DNA of 13,893 bases from an uncultured Bacilli bacterium (GCA_904501965.1 CAJGCS010000013.1:1-13893); one strand, 5' to 3'. Positions 1-6,873 are shown, counted from the first letter of the stretch. Notes: a model not told the origin generated them from the letters alone. Numbers and translations: made by a program.

Positions 1-38
1 TAACAGCCGCGGGGGTTCGAATCCCTCTTCCTCCGCCA
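1..38 (+). tRNA. tRNA-Ser, 3' part only
   Basis: The window opens inside a tRNA. A T-arm (stem 11-15/23-27, loop TTCGAAT 16-22), the 3' acceptor strand TTCCTCC (28-34), discriminator G35 and an encoded CCA (36-38) are visible. The G discriminator and the acceptor strand, which implies a GGAGGAA 5' end, fit serine tRNA of low-GC Gram-positives. The bases at 1-10 would be the end of the long variable arm. The anticodon lies outside the window; UGA is my guess from similarity to the Bacillus tRNA. The place before fMet-Asp-Phe matches a known Bacillus cluster order. Confidence 0.85.
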
Positions 39-49
39 TTTTTTTTGAT

Positions 50-125
<76 letters not shown>

Positions 126-137
126 TTAATATTATTT

Positions 138-213
138 GGTTCCATGGTGTAGTGGTTAACATGCCAGTCTGTCACACTGGAGATCGCGGGTTCAAGTCCC
201 GTTGGAACCGCCA
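138..213 (+). tRNA. tRNA-Asp (GTC)
   Basis: A complete cloverleaf: acceptor GGTTCCA pairs with TGGAACC, the anticodon stem-loop CCAGT-CTGTCAC-ACTGG gives anticodon GTC, the T-loop is TTCAAGT, the discriminator is G and CCA is encoded at 211-213. It is the third gene of the tRNA cluster. Confidence 0.97.
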
Positions 214-226
214 TTTTTAATAACCT

Positions 227-302
<76 letters not shown>

Positions 303-314
303 TTTTTAAAAATT

Positions 315-344
315 AAACTGTGTCTAATTTAGACACAGTTTTTT
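315..344 (+). terminator. Terminator of the tRNA cluster
   Basis: A perfect 12-bp hairpin (315-326 with 330-341, 3-nt loop) overlaps a run of six T at 339-344. It lies 12 nt after the CCA of tRNA-Phe and just before the next promoter. Confidence 0.92.
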
Positions 345-353
345 GCATAAAGT

Positions 354-382
354 TTGAAAAATAATAAAAAACATTTTATAAT
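354..382 (+). promoter_or_regulatory. Sigma-A-type promoter for the small gene/YccF operon
   Basis: A -35 box TTGAAA (354-359) and a perfect -10 box TATAAT (377-382) are separated by 17 nt. The predicted start of transcription is near 389, leaving a leader of about 22 nt before the ATG at 411. Confidence 0.85.
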
Positions 383-410
383 AAAAGAAAAAAAGAAAAA
401 AGGAGAACAT

Positions 411-659
411 ATGGAAAAAATTGATATTATTAAACTAATTCAAGAACTTGATTCTTACGTAGAAGAATATAGTCATGATTACTCAACTGCAAGTATGAAA
501 GAGACTTATTTTAGATTAGAACATGAAAAATCAGGATATACTGAAGAAGATAAAATTAAGTATCATCAGTTAGAATCAGCTGTTGATTATTATCGAGACA
601 AACTAGAATTTCTTGGACAAGTAAAAGAAGTTTTAGAAAGCTTAATTAACAAACAATAA
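411..659 (+). CDS. Small hypothetical helical protein, 82 aa
   Basis: I do not recognise this family. The product is 82 residues, charged, with no cysteine, no tryptophan and no membrane segment. Its heptad-like hydrophobic spacing (residues about 1-20 and 47-80) suggests a short helical or coiled-coil cytoplasmic protein. The start chosen is the ATG at 411, preceded by AGGAGA at 401-406. The same frame stays open back to a TTG at 354, but that codon is part of the -35 box and would not be transcribed. The gene is first in an operon with the zinc-ribbon YccF protein, whose start is 27 nt after this stop, so a related role is possible but unproven. Confidence 0.75.
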   Translation: MEKIDIIKLIQELDSYVEEYSHDYSTASMKETYFRLEHEKSGYTEEDKIKYHQLESAVDYYRDKLEFLGQVKEVLESLINKQ

Positions 660-686
660 TCTTTTACAGGGGGAAAGAAGAAAATT

Positions 687-2192
687 ATGTTTTGTAATAA
701 ATGTGGTAAAAAAATAGACGACAATTCAAAATTTTGTATTTTTTGTGGACACAGAACTGATGGGAAAGTTATTGAAAAACCAATATCAATGCCAACAAAT
801 GAAGAACCAATTGAAGAAATAAAAACTGAACCTATTTTTGAAGAAGAAATGGAAGAAGTTATTGAAGAGACTGTAGAAGAACAAGCTGAAGAAGAAATTG
901 TTGAAATGGTTCAAGATGAATCTAAAGAAGAACCTGAAATTGAAGAAGTAGTTGAAGATACAGTAGAAGAACCTATTGAGGAAGCAGAAGAACCTGAAAT
1001 TGAAGAAGTAGTTGAAGAGATTGTAGAAGAACAGGTTCAAGAAGAAATTGTTGAAATAGTTCAAGAAGAATCTGCAAGAGAGCTATTACAAAATTTTGCC
1101 GATTCTTTAGGCGAAGATGTAGAAACAGAAGCACAAGTTGTTGATACAGTTTCAGAAGCATTTGAAGAAGAACGTAAACAACCTGTTACTGAAGAACAAG
1201 AAAAACTAATTGAAAAATACAAAAAAAGAAAACACACTAAAGAAATAAAAGAAAAAGTTTCTGGTGGATTTAAAGTTTTCCTTAATATTCTATGGGTTAT
1301 TTTTGGTGGTCTTTATAATGCTATCTCTGTAATTATAGCTGCTGTACTTGAATGTATTACTCTTGTAGGTATTCCTTTTGGTATTGTACTTTTTAAAACA
1401 GTACCTCTAATGTTTATGCCTATTGGTAAACGTGTAGTAACACATTACGGAAGACATCCTATTGCAAATACTTTATGGCTTTTATTTGGTGGATTTTTCT
1501 ATGCTTTAGGATATACACTTTCTGCATTACTATTATCTATAACTATCATTGGTATCCCTGTTGCTATCCAAATGTTTAAAGTATCTAATATTTTATGGGC
1601 TCCATTTGGCGCTGAAATCTTACGACAAGATGAATTTAGCTCAAGCGAAAAAGAGATTCTTGCATATACAATTCAATACGTAAGAAGAGAAAGAATAGTA
1701 GTTGATTTAGATAAATTAAACTGTGATTATAAAGAAGCAGATATTATTAGAAATATTTGTGATATTAATTGTCCTTTAAGTAAAGCAACTAAATCAAGAA
1801 AAGCAAATCCTCTTTCAATTATTTTACCAATTTTAGTATTTTTAGGTGTATATGGTCTTTTCCAAATAGGAAGTATGTTTAATGTTGATGAGTTAATTAA
1901 TGTTGCATTAAATTATTTAAATATTCCACCTGAAACATTTGCTAATATACCAGTTGGATTCACAGCTATTATTATGTTTGTAATCGTAATCTTACTTGTA
2001 TTTGTATCAATATTTAGTAAAAAATTCACAGGCAAATCTTCTTTAGATTATGGTTATGGAACTAGAAAAGAACTTGTATCTGTGTATGATTCTGGTTATG
2101 AAATTGATAATAAAACTGCTAGCTTAGTATATGTAATTTATAAATTATATCAATCAGAAATTGATGCCGATATTATAAAAGAAAAAAAATAA
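687..2192 (+). CDS. Zinc-ribbon, acidic-repeat, YccF-domain membrane protein, 501 aa
   Basis: This protein is built from several parts. An N-terminal zinc ribbon (C3-x2-C6, C17-x2-C20) is followed by a very acidic low-complexity stretch (about 36-165) with internal repeats and a basic segment (about 172-195). A tandem YccF-type (DUF307) membrane domain spans about 197-313; its two halves each carry an LW-x2-FGG opening and a GIP motif (228-230 and 289-291). A soluble linker with C346, C358 and C362 follows, then two more hydrophobic segments (about 375-396, 423-443) and a hydrophilic tail. E. coli YccF is only about 150 residues and lacks the ribbon, so this is a much enlarged version. YccF has no established biochemical activity. 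The start at 687 has AGGGGGA at 668-674. Confidence 0.85.
   Translation: MFCNKCGKKIDDNSKFCIFCGHRTDGKVIEKPISMPTNEEPIEEIKTEPIFEEEMEEVIEETVEEQAEEEIVEMVQDESKEEPEIEEVVEDTVEEPIEEAEEPEIEEVVEEIVEEQVQEEIVEIVQEESARELLQNFADSLGEDVETEAQVVDTVSEAFEEERKQPVTEEQEKLIEKYKKRKHTKEIKEKVSGGFKVFLNILWVIFGGLYNAISVIIAAVLECITLVGIPFGIVLFKTVPLMFMPIGKRVVTHYGRHPIANTLWLLFGGFFYALGYTLSALLLSITIIGIPVAIQMFKVSNILWAPFGAEILRQDEFSSSEKEILAYTIQYVRRERIVVDLDKLNCDYKEADIIRNICDINCPLSKATKSRKANPLSIILPILVFLGVYGLFQIGSMFNVDELINVALNYLNIPPETFANIPVGFTAIIMFVIVILLVFVSIFSKKFTGKSSLDYGYGTRKELVSVYDSGYEIDNKTASLVYVIYKLYQSEIDADIIKEKK
858..1073 (+). repeat. In-frame tandem repeats coding the acidic segment
   Basis: A unit of about 66 nt at 858-923 recurs at 1008-1073, 150 nt later, with few changes. 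Inside this region a 33-nt identical stretch occurs at 926-958 and 986-1018, 60 nt apart. All offsets are multiples of three, so copies can be gained or lost without shifting the frame. The coded peptide is rich in Glu and Val with EEVVEE and EEIVE motifs. Confidence 0.9.
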
Positions 2193-2230
2193 AAAAAGAA
2201 GATGAGTAAAAAAACTCATCTTTTCTTTTT
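2191..2230. terminator. Bidirectional terminator after the yccF-like gene
   Basis: A 9-bp hairpin (2199-2207 with 2214-2222, six-A loop) is followed on the plus strand by TTCTTTTT and flanked on the other side by seven A at 2191-2197, which read as a T-run on the minus strand. It can therefore end the plus-strand operon and the minus-strand small gene whose stop is at 2273. Confidence 0.8.
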
Positions 2231-2272
2231 ACAAACATTTTTAAAACTATAGGAAAAAATCAATAAACAACA

Positions 2273-2392
2273 TTATTCTTCATCAAGAATAATTTTCTTT
2301 TTCTTAAGGAAAAAACAGTCCTTAAGGTTGATACTACAATTGCCGTTATAAAAACAATCACCACATTTTTCTCTTAATTTAACTTTCTTCAT
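2273..2392 (-). CDS. Small four-cysteine protein, 39 aa, unrecognised
   Basis: A 39-residue frame runs from ATG (2392-2390) to TAA (2275-2273). Its cysteines C10, C13, C19 and C26 form C-x2-C-x5-C-x6-C, a spacing suited to zinc or an iron-sulfur cluster; the tail is Lys/Phe/Ile-rich and ends in acidic residues. Support for a real gene is strong for its size: a GGTGAT ribosome binding site at 2401-2396, the same kind used by neighbouring genes; a TATACT -10 box at 2413-2408 placed exactly as in two other promoters here; and a terminator hairpin downstream that also works in this direction. It is divergent to the hydrogenase-like gene at 2481. C-x2-C-x5-C resembles spacings in SPASM domains and in the His-Cys cluster region of hydrogenase/NuoG proteins, but that is a resemblance only. 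Confidence 0.7.
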   Translation of the reverse strand: MKKVKLREKCGDCFYNGNCSINLKDCFFLKKKKIILDEE

Positions 2393-2395
2393 TTT

Positions 2396-2413
2396 ATCAC
2401 CAATAATAGTATA
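2396..2413 (-). promoter_or_regulatory. Compact promoter and ribosome binding site of the small Cys gene
   Basis: Reading the minus strand, the -10 box TATACT (2413-2408) is followed by six bases and then GGTGAT (2401-2396), three bases before the ATG. The first G of GGTGAT sits at the expected +1, so the transcript would begin on the ribosome binding site. No good -35 box is visible. Confidence 0.6.
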
Positions 2414-2455
2414 AACAAAAAATAATCAAATATACATAGGAAATTAAAAAAAATA

Positions 2456-2480
2456 TGGTATAATATATGTGGTGATTATA
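2456..2480 (+). promoter_or_regulatory. Compact extended -10 promoter of the hydrogenase-like/nuclease operon
   Basis: TGG at 2456-2458 precedes a perfect -10 box TATAAT (2459-2464), an extended -10 element; the -35 region is poor. Six bases later comes GGTGAT (2471-2476), four bases before the ATG at 2481. The predicted +1 is the first G of GGTGAT, giving a leader of 10 nt. This decides the start: a GTG at 2469 in the same frame lies upstream of the predicted transcript. Confidence 0.7.
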
Positions 2481-3485
2481 ATGGAGAAAGTAATGTTTAA
2501 AATAAATGATTATTCTTATGAATGGACTAGTGAAGAAACTTTAGAACAAATAACTATATATGATTATTGCATATCAAATAATATTAGTATTCCATATCAT
2601 AACGACTCACAGGAAATATACTACGTTATTGTAAATGACTTACTTTCAAATGCAAAAGAAGTAACAATATCAAATTATCAAGAGATCTATACATGTTCAA
2701 AAGAATTATATTTAATGTTGGAACATCACGAAAACCTTAAAGATATTCTTAGTAATAGACATATCCATAAACTAGCAATAATAGATGAAAAAATGAACCC
2801 AAAAAAAGCCCAAATTTTAAACAAAGGTTTTAATGAGGTAATTACAAAGGATTTTTTGAAAAAGTTCAAAATTATTGAAGAATCAGCCCTAATCATTAAA
2901 GAAATTACACGTAGTCTTGACAACTTAACATTTAAGAAACCAATTGTAATTTTAGAAGAAGATTCTTTGATTAATCTAGTACCAAATCATCTTATAAAAA
3001 ATATCATAAGCGTTGGAAGTTATAATCATATTACAAATACTATTTTCAAAGCTAGTCTTGATGCAAGCTTAATTGAGTATGTTTTTATAACAGAAGATGT
3101 TTATAATAATAAAACAAACAAAGAAGTAACATTTAGTTATTTAGAAAAAATGGAAGATATAGAATCAAGTAATATTGATAATGTAAAAAAACTACTTAAA
3201 GTAGAAGAAAATAAAGTAAACTATAATAGTTTAATAAATTATTTGATTGATATATTAAAAACAAAACAAGTTTTAGATAAAGATATATATCAATCAGGTG
3301 AATTTTTATTAAAACCAAAAGGTAAAACAATAAAGATTGTAAATTTATTAAAAGGTGATATTACTGATGCGGATATAGTACTTGTTTTAAAAGATGAAGA
3401 ATGTGAAATAACAAAATCAATAATGCATGATAAAGATGTAAATTATATATATCAAAACTATTTAAAAGAGCCGGGGAGAATATAA
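2481..3485 (+). CDS. Cysteine-depleted [FeFe]-hydrogenase-like protein, 334 aa
   Basis: I do not know a named family for this protein, but four segments in order resemble [FeFe]-hydrogenase HydA/CpI as I recall it. Residues 5-38 resemble the N-terminal [2Fe-2S] beta-grasp domain (ending NNISIP). Residues 87-98 resemble the LLSNH segment before the His-Cys cluster. Residues 112-141, with GFNEVI and IIEES, resemble the H-domain GFD-x-VFD...MEEA stretch. Residues 302-333 resemble the C-terminal tail (KS, YIYQNYL, PG). The two-[4Fe-4S] ferredoxin region is missing, and the H-cluster motifs (TSCCPxW, PCTxKK, the C-terminal CxGGC) are absent; only C30, C72 and C308 remain. It cannot be an active hydrogenase, so a structural or regulatory role is inferred. 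The nuclease gene starts 2 nt after its stop, so the two are co-translated. The start at 2481 is set by GGTGAT 2471-2476. Confidence 0.55.
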   Translation: MEKVMFKINDYSYEWTSEETLEQITIYDYCISNNISIPYHNDSQEIYYVIVNDLLSNAKEVTISNYQEIYTCSKELYLMLEHHENLKDILSNRHIHKLAIIDEKMNPKKAQILNKGFNEVITKDFLKKFKIIEESALIIKEITRSLDNLTFKKPIVILEEDSLINLVPNHLIKNIISVGSYNHITNTIFKASLDASLIEYVFITEDVYNNKTNKEVTFSYLEKMEDIESSNIDNVKKLLKVEENKVNYNSLINYLIDILKTKQVLDKDIYQSGEFLLKPKGKTIKIVNLLKGDITDADIVLVLKDEECEITKSIMHDKDVNYIYQNYLKEPGRI

Positions 3486-3487
3486 TT

Positions 3488-5434
3488 ATGAAAATATCAA
3501 AAACATTATTTAAAAACTTAATGCGTTGTAAAAACTTTGTATCGTTATTAGATATGAACCAAAATAGAGCTGCACATAGCGTAAAAATTCTTGACGATTT
3601 AGATGAAAACAACTTAAATGAAATTTTAGATACAGTTGAAACCGATGATATATTTTCAGAACTATCTGAAAATGCACGAGATATTTTTAATCATATGTTT
3701 GAAGAAGAAACAGGAGAAGACTTAACTATTGCAACAAGCGCTCAGTTAAAAGCTTTCGAAGAAACTTTTAAAAAAGTTGAAATGCTTGCAACTATGCATG
3801 CAGGTAAAGTATTTAAAAAAGAAGTTCTTGCTAGCGAAAACACATTTGAACAAAAGAAGTTTTCTTATTCAAATAACGGACATGAATTTTATTGTTATTT
3901 AGACGGATACTTAGAAGAAGATGATGTTATAAGAGTATTTGAAATTAAAGCAACTACATCAAAAAAATTCCAAGAATTACATGTAACAAAAAGAGAAAGC
4001 AAGAAAAAAGGTTTACCAAAGTTACAATTGCCTGTTTTTGAAAAAAGAGGAGATATTGTCGAATATATTGGACGTGAATTTGTAGATCAAAAAGTAGAAG
4101 GACATTTAATAACTTTAGAAGATATATATGAAATTGAGAAAAAGTTGTTAGATCCATATCATGATTGTGGTAAATATGTTTTTGACCTTGCAATTGAAAG
4201 ATATATTATTGAAAATTCTTTTAAACAAAATAAAGACTTCGTTCCAAATATTAAATACTACTTAGTTGTACTTAATTCAGACTATGTATTTACAGGAAAA
4301 GAAGAAAATGGCAATAAAGTTTATGAACCAGATGAAAATGGTAATGAATTATTTAAAATCTTTGATTTTACATTTATTACTGAACTTGCCCTTGATGAGG
4401 TTAGAAAAAAAGAAGCATTTATTTGTGAAAGCATAAACGAAAAAACATACCTTGATGCAAGACTTTCAAGATCTTGTATGTATAAAAAAACAACAGAATG
4501 TAGATTCTGTAAGGTTTGTTTTAGACATGCATTAAAAGATGGATCTTCTTTAGAATATTTAGATAAAGATAGTGCATTCCATTCACAAGTAAAACTAAAT
4601 GATAAAGGTAACCCACTTAATTTAAAATATTTTGATGTATTAAACGAAAAACGTTTTATGATAAGTGATTGCTTAGACATAATTGATAAACCAAAGAATA
4701 TTGTTCAATACGAATGTTTTGTTCACAATCAAGTATATCAAGATGTTCCAAGAATAAAATATGCACTTTCATTTATTAAGAAGCCAATATATCACTTAGA
4801 TTTTGAAAGTTATAACTCTCCACTTCCACGTTTTAGAGGGGAAAAACCGTATAGTCAATCTTTATTCCAATATTCACTTCATAAAGAAGAAGAGTTTGGT
4901 GTTTGTGATATTGAAAAAAATCATACAGAGTTTTTAGCTAAAGACCACCAAGATAGAAGAAAAGAACTTGTAGAACAACTAATAAAAGATATAGATTTAT
5001 CAAATGGTGGATGTGTTCTTGTATATAATCAATCTTTTGAAAAAACAAGATTAAAAGAACTAGCAGAGATTTATCCAGAATATAAAAAAGAACTTGACAA
5101 TATTAATGATCATGTTTTTGATTTACTTTATGTATTAAAAGGCAATAAAGATTTATTCAAAGGATATTCAGTAAACTCAAATGCTCCGGGTTATACATAT
5201 TACAATAATAAACTACATGGATCATTTTCGATAAAGAAAGTACTTCCAATATTTACAGATCTTTCATATAATAATTTAGATGTAAAAAATGGTACTGAAG
5301 CAATTCAAGCTTATGGAGAACTTGCAACCCTTACTGATAAAGAATATAATGATAAATATTTAGCACTTAGAACATATTGTAGACAAGATACTTGGGCAAT
5401 GGTAGAAATTCTAAGAGGTTTAAGAAAACTATAA
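3488..5434 (+). CDS. DUF2779-type nuclease with PD-(D/E)XK-like and DEDD parts, 648 aa
   Basis: The protein appears to join two nuclease folds. The N-terminal part opens with a Cas4/RecB-like start (KTLFKNLMRC, C14) and has D139 followed by E152-x-K154 in a VFEIKAT strand, a PD-(D/E)XK core. Cysteines C330, C338, C341 and C344 come later; with C14 they could hold a [4Fe-4S] cluster, as in Cas4 and AddB. The C-terminal half (about 433-648) reads as a DnaQ/RNase H-like 3'-5' exonuclease: D438-x-E440 (LDFES), N514-x2-F517-E518, D545, and Y630-x3-D634, the DEDDy pattern. This C-terminal region is what I recognise as DUF2779. A DNA or RNA processing role is likely; the substrate is unknown. The ribosome binding site GGGGAGA (3473-3479) lies in the end of the preceding gene, so the two are probably coupled. 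Confidence 0.75.
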   Translation: MKISKTLFKNLMRCKNFVSLLDMNQNRAAHSVKILDDLDENNLNEILDTVETDDIFSELSENARDIFNHMFEEETGEDLTIATSAQLKAFEETFKKVEMLATMHAGKVFKKEVLASENTFEQKKFSYSNNGHEFYCYLDGYLEEDDVIRVFEIKATTSKKFQELHVTKRESKKKGLPKLQLPVFEKRGDIVEYIGREFVDQKVEGHLITLEDIYEIEKKLLDPYHDCGKYVFDLAIERYIIENSFKQNKDFVPNIKYYLVVLNSDYVFTGKEENGNKVYEPDENGNELFKIFDFTFITELALDEVRKKEAFICESINEKTYLDARLSRSCMYKKTTECRFCKVCFRHALKDGSSLEYLDKDSAFHSQVKLNDKGNPLNLKYFDVLNEKRFMISDCLDIIDKPKNIVQYECFVHNQVYQDVPRIKYALSFIKKPIYHLDFESYNSPLPRFRGEKPYSQSLFQYSLHKEEEFGVCDIEKNHTEFLAKDHQDRRKELVEQLIKDIDLSNGGCVLVYNQSFEKTRLKELAEIYPEYKKELDNINDHVFDLLYVLKGNKDLFKGYSVNSNAPGYTYYNNKLHGSFSIKKVLPIFTDLSYNNLDVKNGTEAIQAYGELATLTDKEYNDKYLALRTYCRQDTWAMVEILRGLRKL

Positions 5435-5464
5435 AAAAGACCTAGCGAAAGCTAGATCTTTTTT
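5433..5464. terminator. Shared convergent terminator (nuclease gene and rimO)
   Basis: A5-6/T6 tracts flank a hairpin: 5442-5446 pair with 5451-5455 around a GAAA tetraloop (5447-5450), one C-A mismatch (5441/5456) follows, then pairing continues into the A and T runs. It serves both converging genes, and the TAG stop of rimO (5454-5452) lies inside the 3' stem arm. Confidence 0.88.
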
Positions 5465-6759
5465 GCATATAGTTCATATGTATCAAAAGAAGTTATTTCT
5501 ACTTTGTAAATGTTACCAATTTCAAGGGGCTCTGTACTTCTTACATATATATATCCATCAGCATCATCAGGAGCATATGCATAACTTCTTGTAAGATATT
5601 GATTTTTGTGATAATCATAATTATCAACAATTACATCAAAAGTACTGCCCACAAGCGCTTTGTTCTTTTCTTTTGAAATGTTTTGTTGAAGTGCCATTAT
5701 TTCATCTTTTCTTTCATTACCAATAATACTATCTACTTTATTTGAAAACTCATATGCTTTAGTACCTTCTTCATCAGAATATGCAAAAACACCAAGTCTA
5801 TCGAATTTAATTTCTTCAACAAAGTCTTTTAATATGTTAAAGTCACTATTAGTTTCTCCTGGAAAACCAGTAATTAGAGTTGTTCTAATAATTGCATTTG
5901 GAATACGCGCTCTAATTTTATTAACAAGATTTCTAATAAGAGCTTGGTCACCACGTCTATTCATATCTTTTAATACTTTATCAGATGCATGTTGAATAGG
6001 AATGTCAAAGTAAGGAGCAATAACTTTATTGTTTGCAACTTCTTCAATTAATTCATCTGTGATTTCATCTGGATATAAATATAAAACACGAACAATCTTT
6101 ACACCTTCTATTAAACTAATATCATGTAAAAGATTATGAATATAATAGTTATTACCTAAATCAGTTCCATATTTTGATGTATCTTGAGCAATAACAGTAA
6201 TTTCTTTTGCACCCATTGATACTAAATTTCTTGCCTCACTTAAAATACTTAAGTGATGTCTACTTCTATATGTGCCTCTTATTAAAGGAATGGCACAATA
6301 TGTACAACAGTTATTACACCCTTCGCCAATTCTTAAGTATACACTGTGATTTGATGTTGTTAAAACTCTATTTAAATAATCCATCTTATAACTTTCATTT
6401 TTACTTAAGATTTCTTTAAATACATTATCAATCATTTCATAGTCTTTAATAGGTATATAATAATCAACTTCAGGTATTTCTTTTTTCAAGAAATCTAAGT
6501 AACGTTCTACCAAGCACCCTATAACAATAATAGTTTTGCCTTTTTCTTTATAATCAAGTACTTCAAGTATTGTATCAAGAGATTCTTTTTTAGCAGTATC
6601 AATAAATCCACATGTATTAACTACTAAAATATCAGCACTATTTATTTTGTTTGTAATATTTATACCATATCTTTTAGCAACACCTAAAAAAAGCTCGGTA
6701 TCTATTCTATTTTTTTCACAGCCAAGTGAAATCATCCCAAGGCTTAGCGTTTTATTCAT
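5452..6759 (-). CDS. rimO: Ribosomal protein S12 methylthiotransferase RimO, 435 aa
   Basis: RimO is a radical-SAM enzyme that adds a methylthio group to a conserved aspartate of ribosomal protein S12, using two [4Fe-4S] clusters. The N-terminal cluster ligands are C14, C50 and C82. The radical-SAM motif is C148-x3-C152-x2-C155. The C-terminal TRAM-like part (about 370-435) would bind the substrate. SLGCEKNRIDTE at the N-terminus and TCGFIDTAKKES separate it from the tRNA enzymes MiaB and MtaB. The ATG at 6759 is preferred because GGTGAT (6768-6763) precedes it and the predicted transcript starts near 6771; a start at 6810 would give 17 extra residues but lies upstream of the promoter. It is a single-gene unit. 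Confidence 0.93.
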   Translation of the reverse strand: MNKTLSLGMISLGCEKNRIDTELFLGVAKRYGINITNKINSADILVVNTCGFIDTAKKESLDTILEVLDYKEKGKTIIVIGCLVERYLDFLKKEIPEVDYYIPIKDYEMIDNVFKEILSKNESYKMDYLNRVLTTSNHSVYLRIGEGCNNCCTYCAIPLIRGTYRSRHHLSILSEARNLVSMGAKEITVIAQDTSKYGTDLGNNYYIHNLLHDISLIEGVKIVRVLYLYPDEITDELIEEVANNKVIAPYFDIPIQHASDKVLKDMNRRGDQALIRNLVNKIRARIPNAIIRTTLITGFPGETNSDFNILKDFVEEIKFDRLGVFAYSDEEGTKAYEFSNKVDSIIGNERKDEIMALQQNISKEKNKALVGSTFDVIVDNYDYHKNQYLTRSYAYAPDDADGYIYVRSTEPLEIGNIYKVEITSFDTYELYAKKI

Positions 6760-6783
6760 AATATCACCACCAGATATATTATA
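6760..6783 (-). promoter_or_regulatory. Compact promoter of rimO
   Basis: On the minus strand a perfect -10 box TATAAT (6783-6778) is followed by six bases and then GGTGGTGAT (6771-6763), three bases before the ATG. The predicted +1 is the first G at 6771, so the leader is about 12 nt. The layout and even the bases ATATCT/ATATGT after the -10 box match the promoter at 2459. No clear -35 box is seen. Confidence 0.65.
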
Positions 6784-6835
6784 CAATAAAGTTTCGATTT
6801 TGTTTTTCATATTACTTTATAACTTCAAAAAAATA

Positions 6836-6868
6836 TGATATACTTTATTTGTAAAAAACAATAGGAGG
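6836..6868 (+). promoter_or_regulatory. Extended -10 promoter and ribosome binding site of pduL
   Basis: TGA (6836-6838) directly before TATACT (6839-6844) forms an extended -10 element; TTTATA at 6816-6821 is a weak -35 box with 17-nt spacing. The predicted +1 is near 6851. AGGAGG at 6863-6868 is a strong ribosome binding site five bases before the ATG at 6874. This promoter is divergent to that of rimO. Confidence 0.65.
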
Positions 6869-6873
6869 CTTTT

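Noticed and set aside
354..410. An upstream TTG start giving 19 more residues to the first small gene
   Set aside because: The TTG is part of the -35 box of a consensus promoter; the ATG at 411 has its own ribosome binding site.
786..1161. Long minus-strand open frames of Phe/Asn- and Leu/Gln-rich sequence
   Set aside because: They are the reverse reading of the acidic Glu repeats of the yccF-like gene; low complexity, no ribosome binding site, no promoter.
2481..3485. An active [FeFe]-hydrogenase
   Set aside because: All H-cluster and accessory cluster cysteine motifs are missing, so catalysis as a hydrogenase is not possible.
5071..5079. DnaA-box-like TTATCCAGA
   Set aside because: A single imperfect copy within a coding region; no cluster of boxes or A+T-rich unwinding region nearby, so no origin is called.
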